Numbered from the stretch's first letter, positions 1 to 11,560 are shown. The stretch: 53,901 nucleotides of DNA from Bacillus sp. IITD106 (GCF_019459225.1 NZ_JAIAZY010000033.1:1-53901); one strand, 5' to 3'. The notes: generated by a model not told the origin, from the sequence alone. Numbers and translations are program-made.

Positions 1-24
1 GATGCCGAAAGTCGTTAAAACCAT

Positions 25-284
25 GATTGGTTCCCTTCAGTACATATATTCACCAAGTATAGGTCACCAATACCGCGATAGGTTCCCTTCAATAAATATT
101 TTTACCCAGTGAAGGTCATCAATATTGAGATTGGTTCCCTTCAGTACATATATTCACCAAGTAAAGGTCACCAACACTGCGATTGATACCCTTCAGTATG
201 TATTTTCGTCCCGCGAAGGTCACGAATACCGAGATTGATTCCTTTAAGTATTTATTCCACCTAGTAAAAATTAACAACAAATAA
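25..284. repeat. Tandem array, five degenerate 52-bp units
   Basis: Five units begin at 25, 77, 129, 181 and 233, an exact 52-bp spacing. Each starts GATTGGTTCCCTTCAG or a close variant and contains a CACCAAGTA-like core followed by AGGTCACCAA. Within a unit CCTTC near the start can pair imperfectly with GAAGG near the end, clearest in units 2 and 4. The last unit is the most diverged. No ORF or Shine-Dalgarno sequence is associated. The function is unknown. Confidence 0.85.
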
Positions 285-458
285 ACGAAAATATGTTAAG
301 TGAGGATCAGGGGAGACGAAGAGCTTCTTTCGCCGTCAACATGATCCGTAACCTGAACATAAAAGTTAAGAGTAGGAAGTTGCCACGCAACTAAGGAGAT
401 CCAATTAGTGATGTCTTTTTTTAGAAAGAGATTCTGAAGATATTGAAGAATGAATAGT
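285..458. other. Intergenic sequence between two repeat arrays
   Basis: No credible gene is seen here. A short inverted repeat (GTTGC, 3-nt loop, GCAAC) lies near 378-388. Open frames that cross into the following array have repeated low-complexity translations and no ribosome binding site, so I treat them as repeat artefacts. Confidence 0.5.
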
Positions 459-712
459 GTAATTCTCGATGAAATTGGAAAAGTGCAAGGTTTCATCGAG
501 AAATAAGGAGTAATTCCCGATGAAATTGAAAAAATGCGAGGTTTCATCGAGAAATAAGGAGTAATTCTCGACGAAATTGAAAAAATGCAGGGTTTCATCG
601 AGAAATAAGGAGTAATTCTCGACGAAATCAAAAATGTGCAGGAGTTCATCGAGAATTAAGGTGTGATTCACGCAAAAACCAAAATTGTAGGATTTCATCG
701 AGAAATAAGAAG
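459..712. repeat. Tandem array, five 51-bp hairpin units
   Basis: Units begin at 459, 510, 561, 612 and 663, an exact 51-bp period. Each unit has a left arm TTCTCGATGAAA and a right arm TTTCATCGAGAA separated by about 15 nt, so RNA or single-stranded DNA from each unit could form a 12-bp hairpin. Units 3 and 4 have one arm mismatch (GACGAAA) and unit 5 has lost most of its left arm. The primary sequence differs from the 25-284 array but the period and inverted-repeat design are alike. Confidence 0.88.
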
Positions 713-756
713 TTGTCAAAAATACTCCTTCCTAACACGTTCCTGCACCAAACCAT

Positions 757-1746
757 CTATAACAGCTTTTTCCGTAAATACTCCTCTACAAGAAAGGGTC
801 CCTTTTTTTCAGTAATGTCAAGAAATGATTTAATTAAAGGGTAATCGGAATTAGGGGTTGTTTTTATTAAATCAATCCACCAATCTGTTTCGTAGCGGGA
901 AATCATGCTTAAATTATAGAGTAAAAGATAATGAACAATCATATCTGGGAGCACCATATTAGGGTAAAGTTGAGCAGGAAGATAAAGTTTTTGATTAAAC
1001 AAGTGATAGCGAAAAGGAGGAGATACGATTTTTTGATTTTCAAAACTAGATAGTTCAAAATTATCTTCGTCCCATCGTATTTCCGCGGGATATTTGTTGC
1101 TTAATAATTCTTTCAATCTTTTTTCGTCCATAAAATAGGATTCATGAATTTCTTTTGGTATCTCCCACTTTTTATCTTCTGTATATTTGAGTGCAATCAT
1201 ATTAGGCTTTCCAAAAATATGCTGCATAATCTCGTCCAACTCAACAATTAAATAAAGGAGGTCTTGCATGCTAAATTTTTCTCCTTCAAGCTGTTTCACG
1301 TGGAACAGTTGTTCCGAGAAGAAGGTACATAATCCATTTTTTTGCACTTTTATTTCGTCATGTAAAAATTTATAATGGCGTTTTTTTCTTTTTCTCGTTG
1401 ATACTCCATGAGCTAAAACGGAAGTTGAATTTGGATAAAGCGGATCAACAGTTAGAAGGCATGCTTTTATTAAATGGATGAGGCCGTAAAATAGCAAAAT
1501 TGGTCTTACAGATAACGGTGATATAGCGGCTTGTTTGTAAAATACTTCTCCTTGTTCAAGATAGTACATAAATGCATAGCAATTATCATAGCTTTTCGCT
1601 TCGCTTTCTTCGATTTTCAATGTCGTATAGCACTTTTTTAAGAAATGTTGAGTCGTTTCGGCTGATTGAAAAATAGAAAAGCGCTTCCATATGTCACTCT
1701 CTATATACAAGCTTAAAACCTCCAAATTATTTGAAAAATGGAACAT
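757..1746 (-). CDS. yaaC: YaaC-like protein
   Basis: A conserved Bacillus protein of unknown function of about 329 aa. Its position, divergent from and next to guaB, is that of B. subtilis yaaC and is the main support for the name. ATG at 1746 is preferred; an in-frame TTG lies one codon upstream at 1749, and the AAGGAT ribosome binding site at about 1756-1761 is compatible with either. No catalytic motif, signal peptide or clear membrane segment is visible. The stop at 757-759 lies 45 bp from the hairpin array, which could act on the 3' end of its transcript. Confidence 0.75.
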   Translation of the reverse strand: MFHFSNNLEVLSLYIESDIWKRFSIFQSAETTQHFLKKCYTTLKIEESEAKSYDNCYAFMYYLEQGEVFYKQAAISPLSVRPILLFYGLIHLIKACLLTVDPLYPNSTSVLAHGVSTRKRKKRHYKFLHDEIKVQKNGLCTFFSEQLFHVKQLEGEKFSMQDLLYLIVELDEIMQHIFGKPNMIALKYTEDKKWEIPKEIHESYFMDEKRLKELLSNKYPAEIRWDEDNFELSSFENQKIVSPPFRYHLFNQKLYLPAQLYPNMVLPDMIVHYLLLYNLSMISRYETDWWIDLIKTTPNSDYPLIKSFLDITEKKGPFLVEEYLRKKLL

Positions 1747-1758
1747 CAAGACATATCC

Positions 1759-3287
<1,529 letters not shown>

Positions 3288-3308
3288 TTTTATAAAAAAA
3301 TAAATATT

Positions 3309-3359
3309 TAAATGGTAGAACCATTTGCTCCAATGCTCATGGGTTTCTGCCATTTTTTT
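3309..3359 (+). terminator. Rho-independent terminator of guaB
   Basis: Arms AAATGGTAGAA and TTTCTGCCATTT form a stem with a loop of about 20 nt, followed by a run of seven T at 3353-3359. Confidence 0.75.
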
Positions 3360-3405
3360 GTTAAAGATGAAATTCCTTTGTCGTCTACAAATTCATCACT
3401 TTCTA

Positions 3406-3414
3406 TGTTAAAAT
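3406..3414 (+). promoter_or_regulatory. Extended -10 element upstream of dacA
   Basis: TGTTAAAAT fits an extended -10 (TG-n-TAAAAT) 36 bp before the dacA GTG start. No good -35 lies 17 bp upstream, as is tolerated for extended -10 promoters. Confidence 0.45.
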
Positions 3415-3450
3415 GACAAAGGTGTACATATAACGTTGGAGGGCTAACTT

Positions 3451-4794
3451 GTGAAAAAAAGAACGTTCAAAATTTTTGTCGCTTTTTCCTTAGGTTTATT
3501 AATGCTATTAAGTTCGATACAATTACCAAATCGTGCTTTTGCTGAAGATGCTTTAAATATAAATGCTGATGCTGCTATTCTCATAGAAGCAAGTACTGGA
3601 AAGATTTTATATGCGAAAAATGAGGATACTGCATTAGGAATTGCGTCCATGACGAAAATGATGACGGAGTACCTGATGTTTGAAGCGATCCATGATGGAA
3701 AAATCAAATGGGATCAAGAGCAAACGATTAGTGATTATGTAAATAAAGTTTCAGTCGATACGAATCTATCAAATGTTCCTCTTGAAAAAGGGAAAAAATT
3801 TACGATTAGAGAGTTATACGAAGCAATGGCAATTTATTCAGCGAACGGTGCTACGATTTCCATTGCTGAAGCGATTGCTGGTTCGGAAGCAAAGTTCGTT
3901 CAAATGATGAATGACAAAGGAAAAGAGCTAGGCTTAAAAAACTATAAGTTTGTCAACTCTACTGGATTAAATAATCGTGATTTAAAAGGGATGCATCCCG
4001 AAGGATCAGGTCCAGAAGATGAAAATGTGATGTCTGCTAGGTCTACTGCACAATTAGCTGCATATTTATTAAGAGACTATCCAGAAGTATTAGAAACAAC
4101 AAGCATCACGAAAAAAGAATTCCGTACAATGCCTGGTGAGATGAAAAACTGGAATTGGATGCTTCCTGGTTTGATTTATGGCTATGAGGGAGTAGATGGA
4201 CTGAAAACAGGTACAACTGATTATGCGGGCTACTGTTTCACAGGTACAGCGAAACGAAACGATTTAAGAGTTATCACGGTTGTCATGAACGCGAAAAACT
4301 CTAAAGGACAAGGTGACTATAAATCTCGTTTTGATGAATCTAAAAGAATGATGGAATATGCATTTACTAATTTTTCCACTAAGGAGCTTTATCCAAAAAA
4401 TTATGTAATTAAGAAGCATGAATCATTACCTGTTATAAAGGGGAAAGAAAAGTCTGTCAAAATTTATACAGATAAACCGATACAACTTGTTGTTAAAAAT
4501 GGTGAAGAAAAACTATATAAACCAGTCTTTAAGGTTGATAAAAAGAAGTTAAATAAGGACGGGCAATTAACAGCTCCACTTAAGAAAAATGAAGTAGTAG
4601 GTACAGTTGATCTTGCCTATAGTGGAGAGAATGACTTCGGCTACTTATCAAAGGATTTTGCGCCAAAAATCAATATGGTCACTCAAGAAAAAGTTGAGAA
4701 AGCAAATTGGTTTGTCTTGATGATGCGTGGAACTGGTGGATTTTTCTCTGATTTGTGGTCAAGCGTAACAAAAACAGTGAAGGGCTGGTTCTAA
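3451..4794 (+). CDS. dacA: D-alanyl-D-alanine carboxypeptidase (PBP5)
   Basis: Low-molecular-weight penicillin-binding protein that trims the terminal D-Ala from peptidoglycan stem peptides outside the membrane. It has 447 aa. A Sec signal peptide ends near residue 31 (NRAFA-ED). The serine-peptidase motifs are SMTK (Ser66, Lys69), S130-A-N132 and KTG (252-254). A C-terminal beta domain is followed by an amphipathic helix ending VKGWF, the usual membrane anchor of this family. GTG at 3451 follows GGAGGG by about 7 nt. The order guaB-dacA is the conserved Bacillus arrangement. Confidence 0.96.
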   Translation: MKKRTFKIFVAFSLGLLMLLSSIQLPNRAFAEDALNINADAAILIEASTGKILYAKNEDTALGIASMTKMMTEYLMFEAIHDGKIKWDQEQTISDYVNKVSVDTNLSNVPLEKGKKFTIRELYEAMAIYSANGATISIAEAIAGSEAKFVQMMNDKGKELGLKNYKFVNSTGLNNRDLKGMHPEGSGPEDENVMSARSTAQLAAYLLRDYPEVLETTSITKKEFRTMPGEMKNWNWMLPGLIYGYEGVDGLKTGTTDYAGYCFTGTAKRNDLRVITVVMNAKNSKGQGDYKSRFDESKRMMEYAFTNFSTKELYPKNYVIKKHESLPVIKGKEKSVKIYTDKPIQLVVKNGEEKLYKPVFKVDKKKLNKDGQLTAPLKKNEVVGTVDLAYSGENDFGYLSKDFAPKINMVTQEKVEKANWFVLMMRGTGGFFSDLWSSVTKTVKGWF

Positions 4795-4805
4795 CCAAGA
4801 TGTAA

Positions 4806-4849
4806 AGCAGCTAATTTCAATTCTCCGGAAGGATTGAAGTTGGCTGCTT
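4806..4849 (+). terminator. Hairpin after dacA
   Basis: AGCAGCTAATTTCAAT and ATTGAAGTTGGCTGCT form a long imperfect stem. It is followed by only a weak T run (TTCCCTATATT), so termination may be partial. Confidence 0.5.
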
Positions 4850-4856
4850 CCCTATA

Positions 4857-4885
4857 TTGACACGTTACTATATTTATAGTTAACT
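4857..4885 (+). promoter_or_regulatory. Putative sigma-A promoter of pdxST
   Basis: A perfect -35 TTGACA at 4857-4862 is followed 17 bp later by a weak -10 TTAACT. The position is 55 bp upstream of the pdxS ATG. Confidence 0.4.
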
Positions 4886-4940
4886 AAGATTATTCCGATA
4901 GCATTAATAAGATATTTTATATAAAAAAGGGGCGCTGGAA

Positions 4941-5822
4941 ATGAAAACTGGAACAGATCGTGTAAAACGCGGCATGGCAGAAATGCAAAAAGGCGGCGTA
5001 ATCATGGATGTAGTCAATGCAGAACAGGCAAAATTAGCGGAGGAAGCTGGAGCGGTAGCTGTAATGGCGCTTGAGCGCGTTCCGTCTGATATAAGAGCAG
5101 CGGGCGGCGTGGCAAGAATGGCTGATCCTACTATCGTAGAAGAAGTCATGAAGGCTGTTTCTATTCCCGTTATGGCGAAAGCACGGATTGGCCATATTGT
5201 GGAAGCACGTGTTTTGGAAGCAATGGGTGTTGATTATATCGATGAAAGTGAAGTTTTAACTCCAGCTGATGAGGAATTTCATTTAAATAAAAAAGAATAT
5301 ACGGTTCCATTCGTGTGCGGATGCCGCGATTTGGGAGAGGCAGCTCGCCGCATTGGTGAAGGAGCTTCCATGCTTAGAACAAAAGGAGAACCTGGGACAG
5401 GTAATATCGTCGAAGCAGTTCGCCATATTCGTAAAGTAAATGCTCAAGTACGAAAAGTAGTAAATATGAATGAAGATGAGTTGATGACGGAAGCGAAACT
5501 TCTAGGTGCTCCGTATGAACTTTTACTTGAAATTAAGCTTCTTGGTCGCTTGCCAGTTGTAAATTTCGCAGCTGGTGGGGTAGCAACTCCAGCAGATGCT
5601 GCTTTAATGATGCAGCTTGGTGCAGACGGAGTATTTGTAGGATCAGGTATTTTTAAATCAGAAAACCCTGCAAAATTTGCTCGTGCGATTGTCGAAGCGA
5701 CAACTCATTATCAAGATTATGAGTTGATTGCTGAGCTTTCAAAAGGTCTAGGAACGGCTATGAAAGGGATTGAAATTTCTACCCTTACTAAAGAAAATCG
5801 TATGCAAGAGCGCGGGTGGTAA
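4941..5822 (+). CDS. pdxS: Pyridoxal 5'-phosphate synthase lyase subunit PdxS
   Basis: Synthase subunit of the DXP-independent PLP synthase. It condenses ribose 5-phosphate, glyceraldehyde 3-phosphate and ammonia delivered by PdxT. The 293-aa TIM barrel is almost identical in motif content to B. subtilis PdxS. The imine-forming lysines fall at Lys80 (MAKARIG) and Lys148 (RTKGEPGTG), and the phosphate-binding GVFVGSGIF is intact. ATG at 4941 follows AAAGGGG. The stop at 5820-5822 is one base before the pdxT ATG, so the pair is translationally linked. Confidence 0.97.
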   Translation: MKTGTDRVKRGMAEMQKGGVIMDVVNAEQAKLAEEAGAVAVMALERVPSDIRAAGGVARMADPTIVEEVMKAVSIPVMAKARIGHIVEARVLEAMGVDYIDESEVLTPADEEFHLNKKEYTVPFVCGCRDLGEAARRIGEGASMLRTKGEPGTGNIVEAVRHIRKVNAQVRKVVNMNEDELMTEAKLLGAPYELLLEIKLLGRLPVVNFAAGGVATPADAALMMQLGADGVFVGSGIFKSENPAKFARAIVEATTHYQDYELIAELSKGLGTAMKGIEISTLTKENRMQERGW

Positions 5823-5823
5823 T

Positions 5824-6438
5824 ATGATCACGATCGGCATACTTGGATTGCAGGGAGCGGTTCGTGAACATGTAAATGCCGTAGAGCAGTGCGGAGCGAA
5901 AGCAGTCGTTGTAAAAACGGTTGAACAATTAGCGGAACTTGACGGGTTAATTCTTCCCGGCGGTGAAAGCACTACGATGCGCAGATTGCTTGATAAATAT
6001 GGTTTTATGGAGCCTTTAAAAGAATTTGCAGCTAATGGTAAGCCGCTGTTTGGTACATGCGCCGGGTTAATTTTGCTCGCAAAGCGAATTGGTGAAGCGA
6101 ATGATGTACACTTAGGTCTGATGGATATTACGGTTGAGCGGAATTCTTTCGGCCGCCAGGTAGACAGTTTTGAAGCGGAACTTACAGTAGCGGGTGTAGC
6201 GGATTCCATGACAGCCGTTTTCATTAGAGCGCCGCATATCGTTGAAGCCGGTGAAAATGTTGAAATTCTAGCGAAATACAATGGAAGAATTGTAGCAGCA
6301 AAAGAAGGATCGTTCCTTGGCTGTTCGTTCCATCCTGAGTTAACGGATGATACACGTTTAACGCAATACTTTATCGATATGTGTAAAGATGCGAAAGAAA
6401 ATACCGATAAAAAAGTTGCAATCGATGTTTCGATGTAG
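5824..6438 (+). CDS. pdxT: Pyridoxal 5'-phosphate synthase glutaminase subunit PdxT
   Basis: Class I glutaminase that feeds ammonia to PdxS. It has 204 aa, starting [11 protein letters not shown]. The catalytic triad falls at Cys79 (GTCAGL), His170 and Glu172 (FHPEL), the same numbering as B. subtilis PdxT. The ATG at 5824 is chosen because it gives the family N-terminus and sits one base after the pdxS stop. Upstream in-frame starts lie inside pdxS. The C-terminal tail is slightly longer than usual. The -10 of the downstream serS promoter overlaps the stop codon region. Confidence 0.96.
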   Translation: MITIGILGLQGAVREHVNAVEQCGAKAVVVKTVEQLAELDGLILPGGESTTMRRLLDKYGFMEPLKEFAANGKPLFGTCAGLILLAKRIGEANDVHLGLMDITVERNSFGRQVDSFEAELTVAGVADSMTAVFIRAPHIVEAGENVEILAKYNGRIVAAKEGSFLGCSFHPELTDDTRLTQYFIDMCKDAKENTDKKVAIDVSM

Positions 6439-6444
6439 TATAGT
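6416..6444 (+). promoter_or_regulatory. Putative promoter of the serS leader
   Basis: TTGCAA at 6416-6421, a 17-bp spacer and TATAGT at 6439-6444 resemble a sigma-A promoter. Transcription would start near 6451, just before the T-box leader. Confidence 0.5.
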
Positions 6445-6449
6445 ATGAA

Positions 6450-6697
6450 GAACTTTATCATGAGTAATGCGATGAGAGGAACTAGTAGCAAGTAGTGGCA
6501 GTCTTAAGAGAGTCGATGGTTGGTGAGAATCGGCGGCGCATACTGTGAATCCATCCTCGAGTAAAATGTTGAACGCTTTATGCCAGTAAGCATTTTCGGT
6601 GCAGAGCCGTTATCTAATTAAGCGGAAGGCGAAAGCTTTCAATCTGGGTGGCAACGCGGGTAAACTCTCGTCCCTTTTTAGGGATGGGAGTTTTTTG
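6450..6697 (+). promoter_or_regulatory. Serine T-box riboswitch of serS
   Basis: A leader of about 250 nt upstream of serS. The T-box sequence TGGGTGGCAACGCGGG is at 6645-6660. The likely specifier codon is TCC at 6550-6552, in the context GTGAATCCATCC, which encodes serine. The terminator is AAACTC-TCCCT/AGGGA-GGAGTTT at 6661-6690 followed by T6. In this family, uncharged tRNA-Ser pairs with the specifier and the T-box bulge, stabilises the antiterminator and allows serS transcription. The specifier assignment is by pattern, not by folding. Confidence 0.9.
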
Positions 6698-6720
6698 TCG
6701 TTTATAAGAAAAATTTTTAA

Positions 6721-8007
<1,287 letters not shown>

Positions 8008-8013
8008 TTATGG

Positions 8014-8041
8014 AACCCTGTGAAAAAAACTCACAGGGTTT
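8014..8041. terminator. Hairpin between convergent serS and SDR gene
   Basis: AACCCTGTGA, an 8-nt A-rich loop, and TCACAGGGTT form a perfect 10-bp stem. The following T run is interrupted (TATACATTTT). It can serve serS and possibly the minus-strand SDR gene that ends at 8111. Confidence 0.6.
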
Positions 8042-8110
8042 ATACATTTTGGGACACCAACGTTATCTGTATGTTTGAATTGTTACCTTCTTTCAAAGGC
8101 TAACTAGGAA

Positions 8111-8944
8111 CTATATTGTAAATGGCGGAATATATCGTCCATCTATATCGGTAAAATGATACTCTTTGGCTAGATCACCCGCTCTTAACACCTGACCGCT
8201 TTTCTCCATAACATTAGGATCGCCTGCCAAAGCTACGATGGCACGTCCGACATAAAAAGGAGTTTCCGTTTTTCTTAATTCATCAAAATCGTACCAATGC
8301 TCTTCATCTGCTTCATGAAACTTCAACACAAGTTCAGTTCTCATAAATCCAGGGGAAACAGCAAGAACGGCGATATTGTCCTGTTTTAATTCTATTGAAA
8401 GTCCGTAAGCCATGCGATTTAATGCATTTTTGGCTAAATCATAATAAAACTGTCCAGTATACTTGTCATGGTCCCAAAACGTTGTGTGAATGATAAGGGC
8501 TTGTTTATTCTCACGAAGTAATGGAATGGCAAAATAATTTGTTGCGAGTTGAGCTCGGACGCCCGCCGTGAACATGGTATCCCAATTCTTCAATGGCAGT
8601 TCCCAAACTGGTCCGGCTTCAACTCCAAGATCATGTGCTCCCCAAACATTATTGATAAGAATATCTAACCTCCCTTGTTCTTTACGAATTTGCTCAATAA
8701 CCGATTCAGTCTCTAAGTCGTTTGTGTGATCACAACGAACGGCAATCCCTTTTCCGCCAGATGCTTCTATTTGAGAAACAGTATCATCGATTGTGCCAGG
8801 CCACTGATTGGTAGAATTCCCTCTAACACTCCGCCCAGTTACATAAACAGTTGCTCCAGCTTTACCTAATTCAACGGCAATCCCACGACCAGCCCCTCTG
8901 CTTCCACCTGTTACTAAAGCAATTTTTCCAGTTAATGGTTTCAT
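8111..8944 (-). CDS. SDR family NAD(P)-dependent oxidoreductase
   Basis: Short-chain dehydrogenase/reductase of 277 aa with unknown substrate. The Rossmann motif TGGSRGAGRG is near residues 13-22, NNVWG replaces the usual NNAG, and the catalytic YDLAK (YxxxK) is present. A Thr pair precedes it where the catalytic Ser usually lies. The layout resembles DHRS1-type SDRs with an extended region before the Tyr. It is divergent from a WYL-domain regulator, which suggests local control. ATG at 8944 has GGAAGG upstream. It is not part of the B. subtilis order here, so it is probably an acquired pair. Confidence 0.85.
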   Translation of the reverse strand: MKPLTGKIALVTGGSRGAGRGIAVELGKAGATVYVTGRSVRGNSTNQWPGTIDDTVSQIEASGGKGIAVRCDHTNDLETESVIEQIRKEQGRLDILINNVWGAHDLGVEAGPVWELPLKNWDTMFTAGVRAQLATNYFAIPLLRENKQALIIHTTFWDHDKYTGQFYYDLAKNALNRMAYGLSIELKQDNIAVLAVSPGFMRTELVLKFHEADEEHWYDFDELRKTETPFYVGRAIVALAGDPNVMEKSGQVLRAGDLAKEYHFTDIDGRYIPPFTI

Positions 8945-8991
8945 CGAATCATTCCTTCCGTATAAGTACTTTTATCATACACAGCTAATCT

Positions 8992-9006
8992 TGACATCTA
9001 ATGTCA
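8992..9006. promoter_or_regulatory. Operator-like palindrome between divergent genes
   Basis: TGACAT-CTA-ATGTCA is a perfect inverted repeat. It overlaps a plus-strand -35 TTGACA (8991-8996) and lies close to the likely -35 of the minus-strand SDR promoter, whose TATGAT -10 is about 8970-8975. That is a typical place for a repressor site controlling both genes. Confidence 0.5.
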
Positions 9007-9045
9007 TATTTAATTAAATAACGATAAAGAAATAGGAGGGGAAGC

Positions 9046-10023
9046 ATGATGAGGGGAGATCGTTTAATATCTATTCTTTTGCTATTACAATCACAGGGGC
9101 AAATGACAGCAAAAGAATTGGCAGAGAGATTGGAAGTTTCCGAACGAACCATTTATAGAGATATGGATGCTTTAAGTGGAATAGGAGTTCCGATATTTGC
9201 TGAACGTGGGAAAAATGGGGGCTGGTCATTATTAGATGGATATCAAACAGATTTAACCGGATTAAAAGAATCAGAAATACGGGCTTTATTCGTATCTCCT
9301 TCCCCATCATTACTTGATGATCTAGGAATGACTCGTACATCAGATGAAGCTCGACATAAATTGATTGCATCGCTTCCTTCTATATATCGTGAAAATGCTA
9401 AAGAAGTATGGAGTCGTATTCATATTGATACAGCGTCGTGGCGAAAGCGAAAAGAAAAAACAGCCTCCTTCGAAATCCTTAAAAAAGCAATATGGAAGGA
9501 TCATAAAATAAAAATCGTGTACAAGCGCGCAGATGGAAAAACAAATGAGCGTATTGTAAAACCACTTGGACTAGTAGCGAAGGGAGATCTCTGGTATTTC
9601 ATTGCATCTAAAGACAATGACGATATACGAAATTATCGGGTATCTCGGATTCAATATGCAGAACCAATAAATGAAACATTTGAACGACCCAAAAACTTTG
9701 ATCTGGCTCAATACTGGGACTCTTCCACCAAAAGCTTCTTAGAGAAACTGCCCACTTATGAAGTGTGGACAGAGGTGAAGAAGTCTATTTTACCGAGATT
9801 ACAGTTTTCAGGTCGTTTTGTTCGTATTATGGATGTTGAAAATAGTGGGGAAGAATGGATACGTGTTAGGCTATCTTTTGATACTGAAGAAGAAGCAAAG
9901 GGATATATTTTGGGATTCGCTGACCAAATAAAAGTTTTAAAGCCTAAAGAACTACGACATATGATTCGAGAAATGGCGGAAGCTACTGTCGCATTTTATA
10001 AGACTGAATTTCCCACATCATGA
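9046..10023 (+). CDS. HTH/WYL-domain transcriptional regulator
   Basis: A 325-aa DeoR-like regulator. The N-terminal winged helix (about residues 5-60) includes MTAKELAERLEVSERTIYRD. A central WYL domain (about 150-220) shows the LWYFIAS signature, and a C-terminal WCX-type region follows. Proteins of this family bind DNA and sense ligands or nucleic acid through WYL. The start is ATG 9046 or 9049, after AGGAGGGG. Divergence from the SDR gene suggests that it controls that gene through the palindrome at 8992-9006. Confidence 0.88.
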   Translation: MMRGDRLISILLLLQSQGQMTAKELAERLEVSERTIYRDMDALSGIGVPIFAERGKNGGWSLLDGYQTDLTGLKESEIRALFVSPSPSLLDDLGMTRTSDEARHKLIASLPSIYRENAKEVWSRIHIDTASWRKRKEKTASFEILKKAIWKDHKIKIVYKRADGKTNERIVKPLGLVAKGDLWYFIASKDNDDIRNYRVSRIQYAEPINETFERPKNFDLAQYWDSSTKSFLEKLPTYEVWTEVKKSILPRLQFSGRFVRIMDVENSGEEWIRVRLSFDTEEEAKGYILGFADQIKVLKPKELRHMIREMAEATVAFYKTEFPTS

Positions 10024-10095
10024 AATTGATAATAAAAAATCATTTTAATTGCCATATGAATTCCCCTTTTTTAAAATATCTCAATTATTTTTTAG

Positions 10096-10124
10096 TTGAC
10101 TTTAGACCTTAGCGCTGTTAAAAT
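10096..10124 (+). promoter_or_regulatory. Promoter of tRNA-Ser
   Basis: TTGACT at 10096-10101, a 17-bp spacer and TAAAAT at 10119-10124 with an upstream TG (extended -10). The -10 ends 15 bp before the mature tRNA 5' end. Confidence 0.75.
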
Positions 10125-10139
10125 ATTTTTTGTTGCCAT

Positions 10140-10232
10140 GGAGGAATACCCAAGTCTGGCTGAAGGGATCGGTCTTGAAAACCGACAGGCGGGTTAAACC
10201 GCGCGGGGGTTCGAATCCCTCTTCCTCCGCCA
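10140..10232 (+). tRNA. tRNA-Ser(UGA)
   Basis: The 93-nt type II tRNA has a long variable arm. The acceptor stem GGAGGAA/TTCCTCC closes it, the discriminator is G and CCA is encoded at 10230-10232. The anticodon loop CTTGAAA carries TGA, reading UCA. The T arm is GGGGGTTCGAATCCCTC. A tRNA-Ser sits at this position, between serS and dck, in B. subtilis. Confidence 0.97.
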
Positions 10233-10267
10233 TGACATTAACATCGCATATAATTGGAGATAAGGAA

Positions 10268-10297
10268 AACTCGTTGCTATATGGGCAACGAGTTTTT
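10268..10297. terminator. Terminator between tRNA-Ser and dck
   Basis: AACTCGTTGC and GCAACGAGTT form a perfect 10-bp stem with a 6-nt loop followed by T-rich sequence. The arms overlap the dck stop codon region, and the minus strand also shows a short T run, so it may be bidirectional. Confidence 0.8.
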
Positions 10298-10946
10298 ATC
10301 GTTTTTGCATTTTTACTGAAATTTCCTCTATAACAGAATCTAGTGATGCTTGATCATAAAGTAGATCATACTCTTTAATATTTAACTTAAGCACGGGGCA
10401 TACATCAAACTGCTGAATCCAATGTTCGTAACGATGATATAATTCAATCCAATATTCCTCCGCTGTTTTTACTTCCATGGGCCGTCCTCGCAAGTGTATG
10501 CGCTCTAGAATATAATCGAGTGGTCCATCGAGGTAGATGAGCAAATCTGGATGAGGGAAATATGGAGTGAGCACCATTGCTTCAAATAAATTAACATAGG
10601 TCTTGTAATCAATTTCTGACATCGTCCCATTTTCATAATGCATTCTTGCAAAAATATCAGCATCTTCATAAATAGAGCGATCCTGTACAAACCCTCCTCC
10701 CGCATGGAAAATTCTTTTTTGCTCCTTAAAGCGTTCTGCCAAAAAATAAATTTGGAGATGAAAACTCCAACTTTTAAAGTCCTCATAAAATAAACCGAGG
10801 TAAGGATTCACATCTACTTGTTCAAAAGAAGCTTGAAACCCTAGAGCTTCAGCAAGTCGTTTCGTCATCGTTGTTTTTCCGACACCGACTGTGCCAGCAA
10901 TCGTAATAATGGAGTTTTTAGGGATGTTGTGTTGGCGTATATCCAT
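10296..10946 (-). CDS. dck: Deoxyadenosine/deoxycytidine kinase
   Basis: Salvage kinase that phosphorylates deoxyadenosine and deoxycytidine in the cytosol. It has 216 aa with a P-loop GTVGVGKTT near residue 18, the family motif DRSIYED, and a lid with arginines (LRGRPME). Similarity to B. subtilis Dck extends over the whole length (for example SWSFHLQIYFLAERFKEQK). Its ATG at 10946 lies two bases after the dgk stop, and its ribosome binding site AAAGGAG is within the end of dgk, so the two are co-transcribed. Confidence 0.93.
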   Translation of the reverse strand: MDIRQHNIPKNSIITIAGTVGVGKTTMTKRLAEALGFQASFEQVDVNPYLGLFYEDFKSWSFHLQIYFLAERFKEQKRIFHAGGGFVQDRSIYEDADIFARMHYENGTMSEIDYKTYVNLFEAMVLTPYFPHPDLLIYLDGPLDYILERIHLRGRPMEVKTAEEYWIELYHRYEHWIQQFDVCPVLKLNIKEYDLLYDQASLDSVIEEISVKMQKR

Positions 10947-10948
10947 TA

Positions 10949-11560
10949 TTAGCGGCTCCTTTTTTCATTTATCATTGATAATATCGTATATAAATCATCG
11001 GGGTTCTCAACAAAGTCTAAATTCGTTACATTTATGCGAAGTATAGGTATGGTAAGTTTTTCCATGAATTGTTCATAATCAACCGATAGTTGTTGAAGAT
11101 AATTAGGATTGATGTTATGTTCAAAATCTCTTCCCCGCTTTTTTATTCTGTCCAATAATAGCTCTAAGTCAGCAGTTAAATAAATGATCATATTAGGTTT
11201 AGCGAGATCATGGGTGAGGATATCGTAAATTTTTTCATATTTTTGAAATTGACTTGGATGTAACGTTCTTTTAGCAAAAATAATGTTTTTAAAAATATGA
11301 TAGTCGGCCACAACAGGGTGTCCAGCACGTAAAAAATTGTTTTCCATGTCGCATAATTGTTTGTAACGATTGCATAGGAAAAACATCTCTGTCTGGAAAG
11401 CCCACTCATTGATATTTTCGTAAAATTTATGCAGGAATGGATTTTCCTCCACAATTTCCTGTAAGAAGTAAAATCCATATTGTTTTGATAATGCATTCGC
11501 TAAAGAGGTTTTCCCAACGCCAATAGGTCCCTCGACAGCTATAAAAGGTGTTTCCCCCAT
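10949..11560 (-). CDS. dgk: Deoxyguanosine kinase
   Basis: Salvage kinase specific for deoxyguanosine and a paralogue of the downstream Dck. It has 203 aa with a P-loop GPIGVGKTS at residues 11-19, a DYHIFKN motif in place of the Dck DRSIYED, and a lid KKRGRDFE. It is first in the dgk-dck operon on the minus strand, as in B. subtilis. ATG at 11560 follows GGGGAGG. An extended -10 TGGTATGAT is found upstream. Confidence 0.92.
   Translation of the reverse strand: MGETPFIAVEGPIGVGKTSLANALSKQYGFYFLQEIVEENPFLHKFYENINEWAFQTEMFFLCNRYKQLCDMENNFLRAGHPVVADYHIFKNIIFAKRTLHPSQFQKYEKIYDILTHDLAKPNMIIYLTADLELLLDRIKKRGRDFEHNINPNYLQQLSVDYEQFMEKLTIPILRINVTNLDFVENPDDLYTILSMINEKRSR

Noticed and set aside
459-712. 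CRISPR array
   Set aside because: The units are contiguous and near-identical throughout with no variable spacers, and no cas genes are nearby.
296-719. Open frames of 104 and 117 codons on the minus strand
   Set aside because: They translate the 51-bp repeat units into repeated low-complexity peptides, have no ribosome binding site and resemble no protein.
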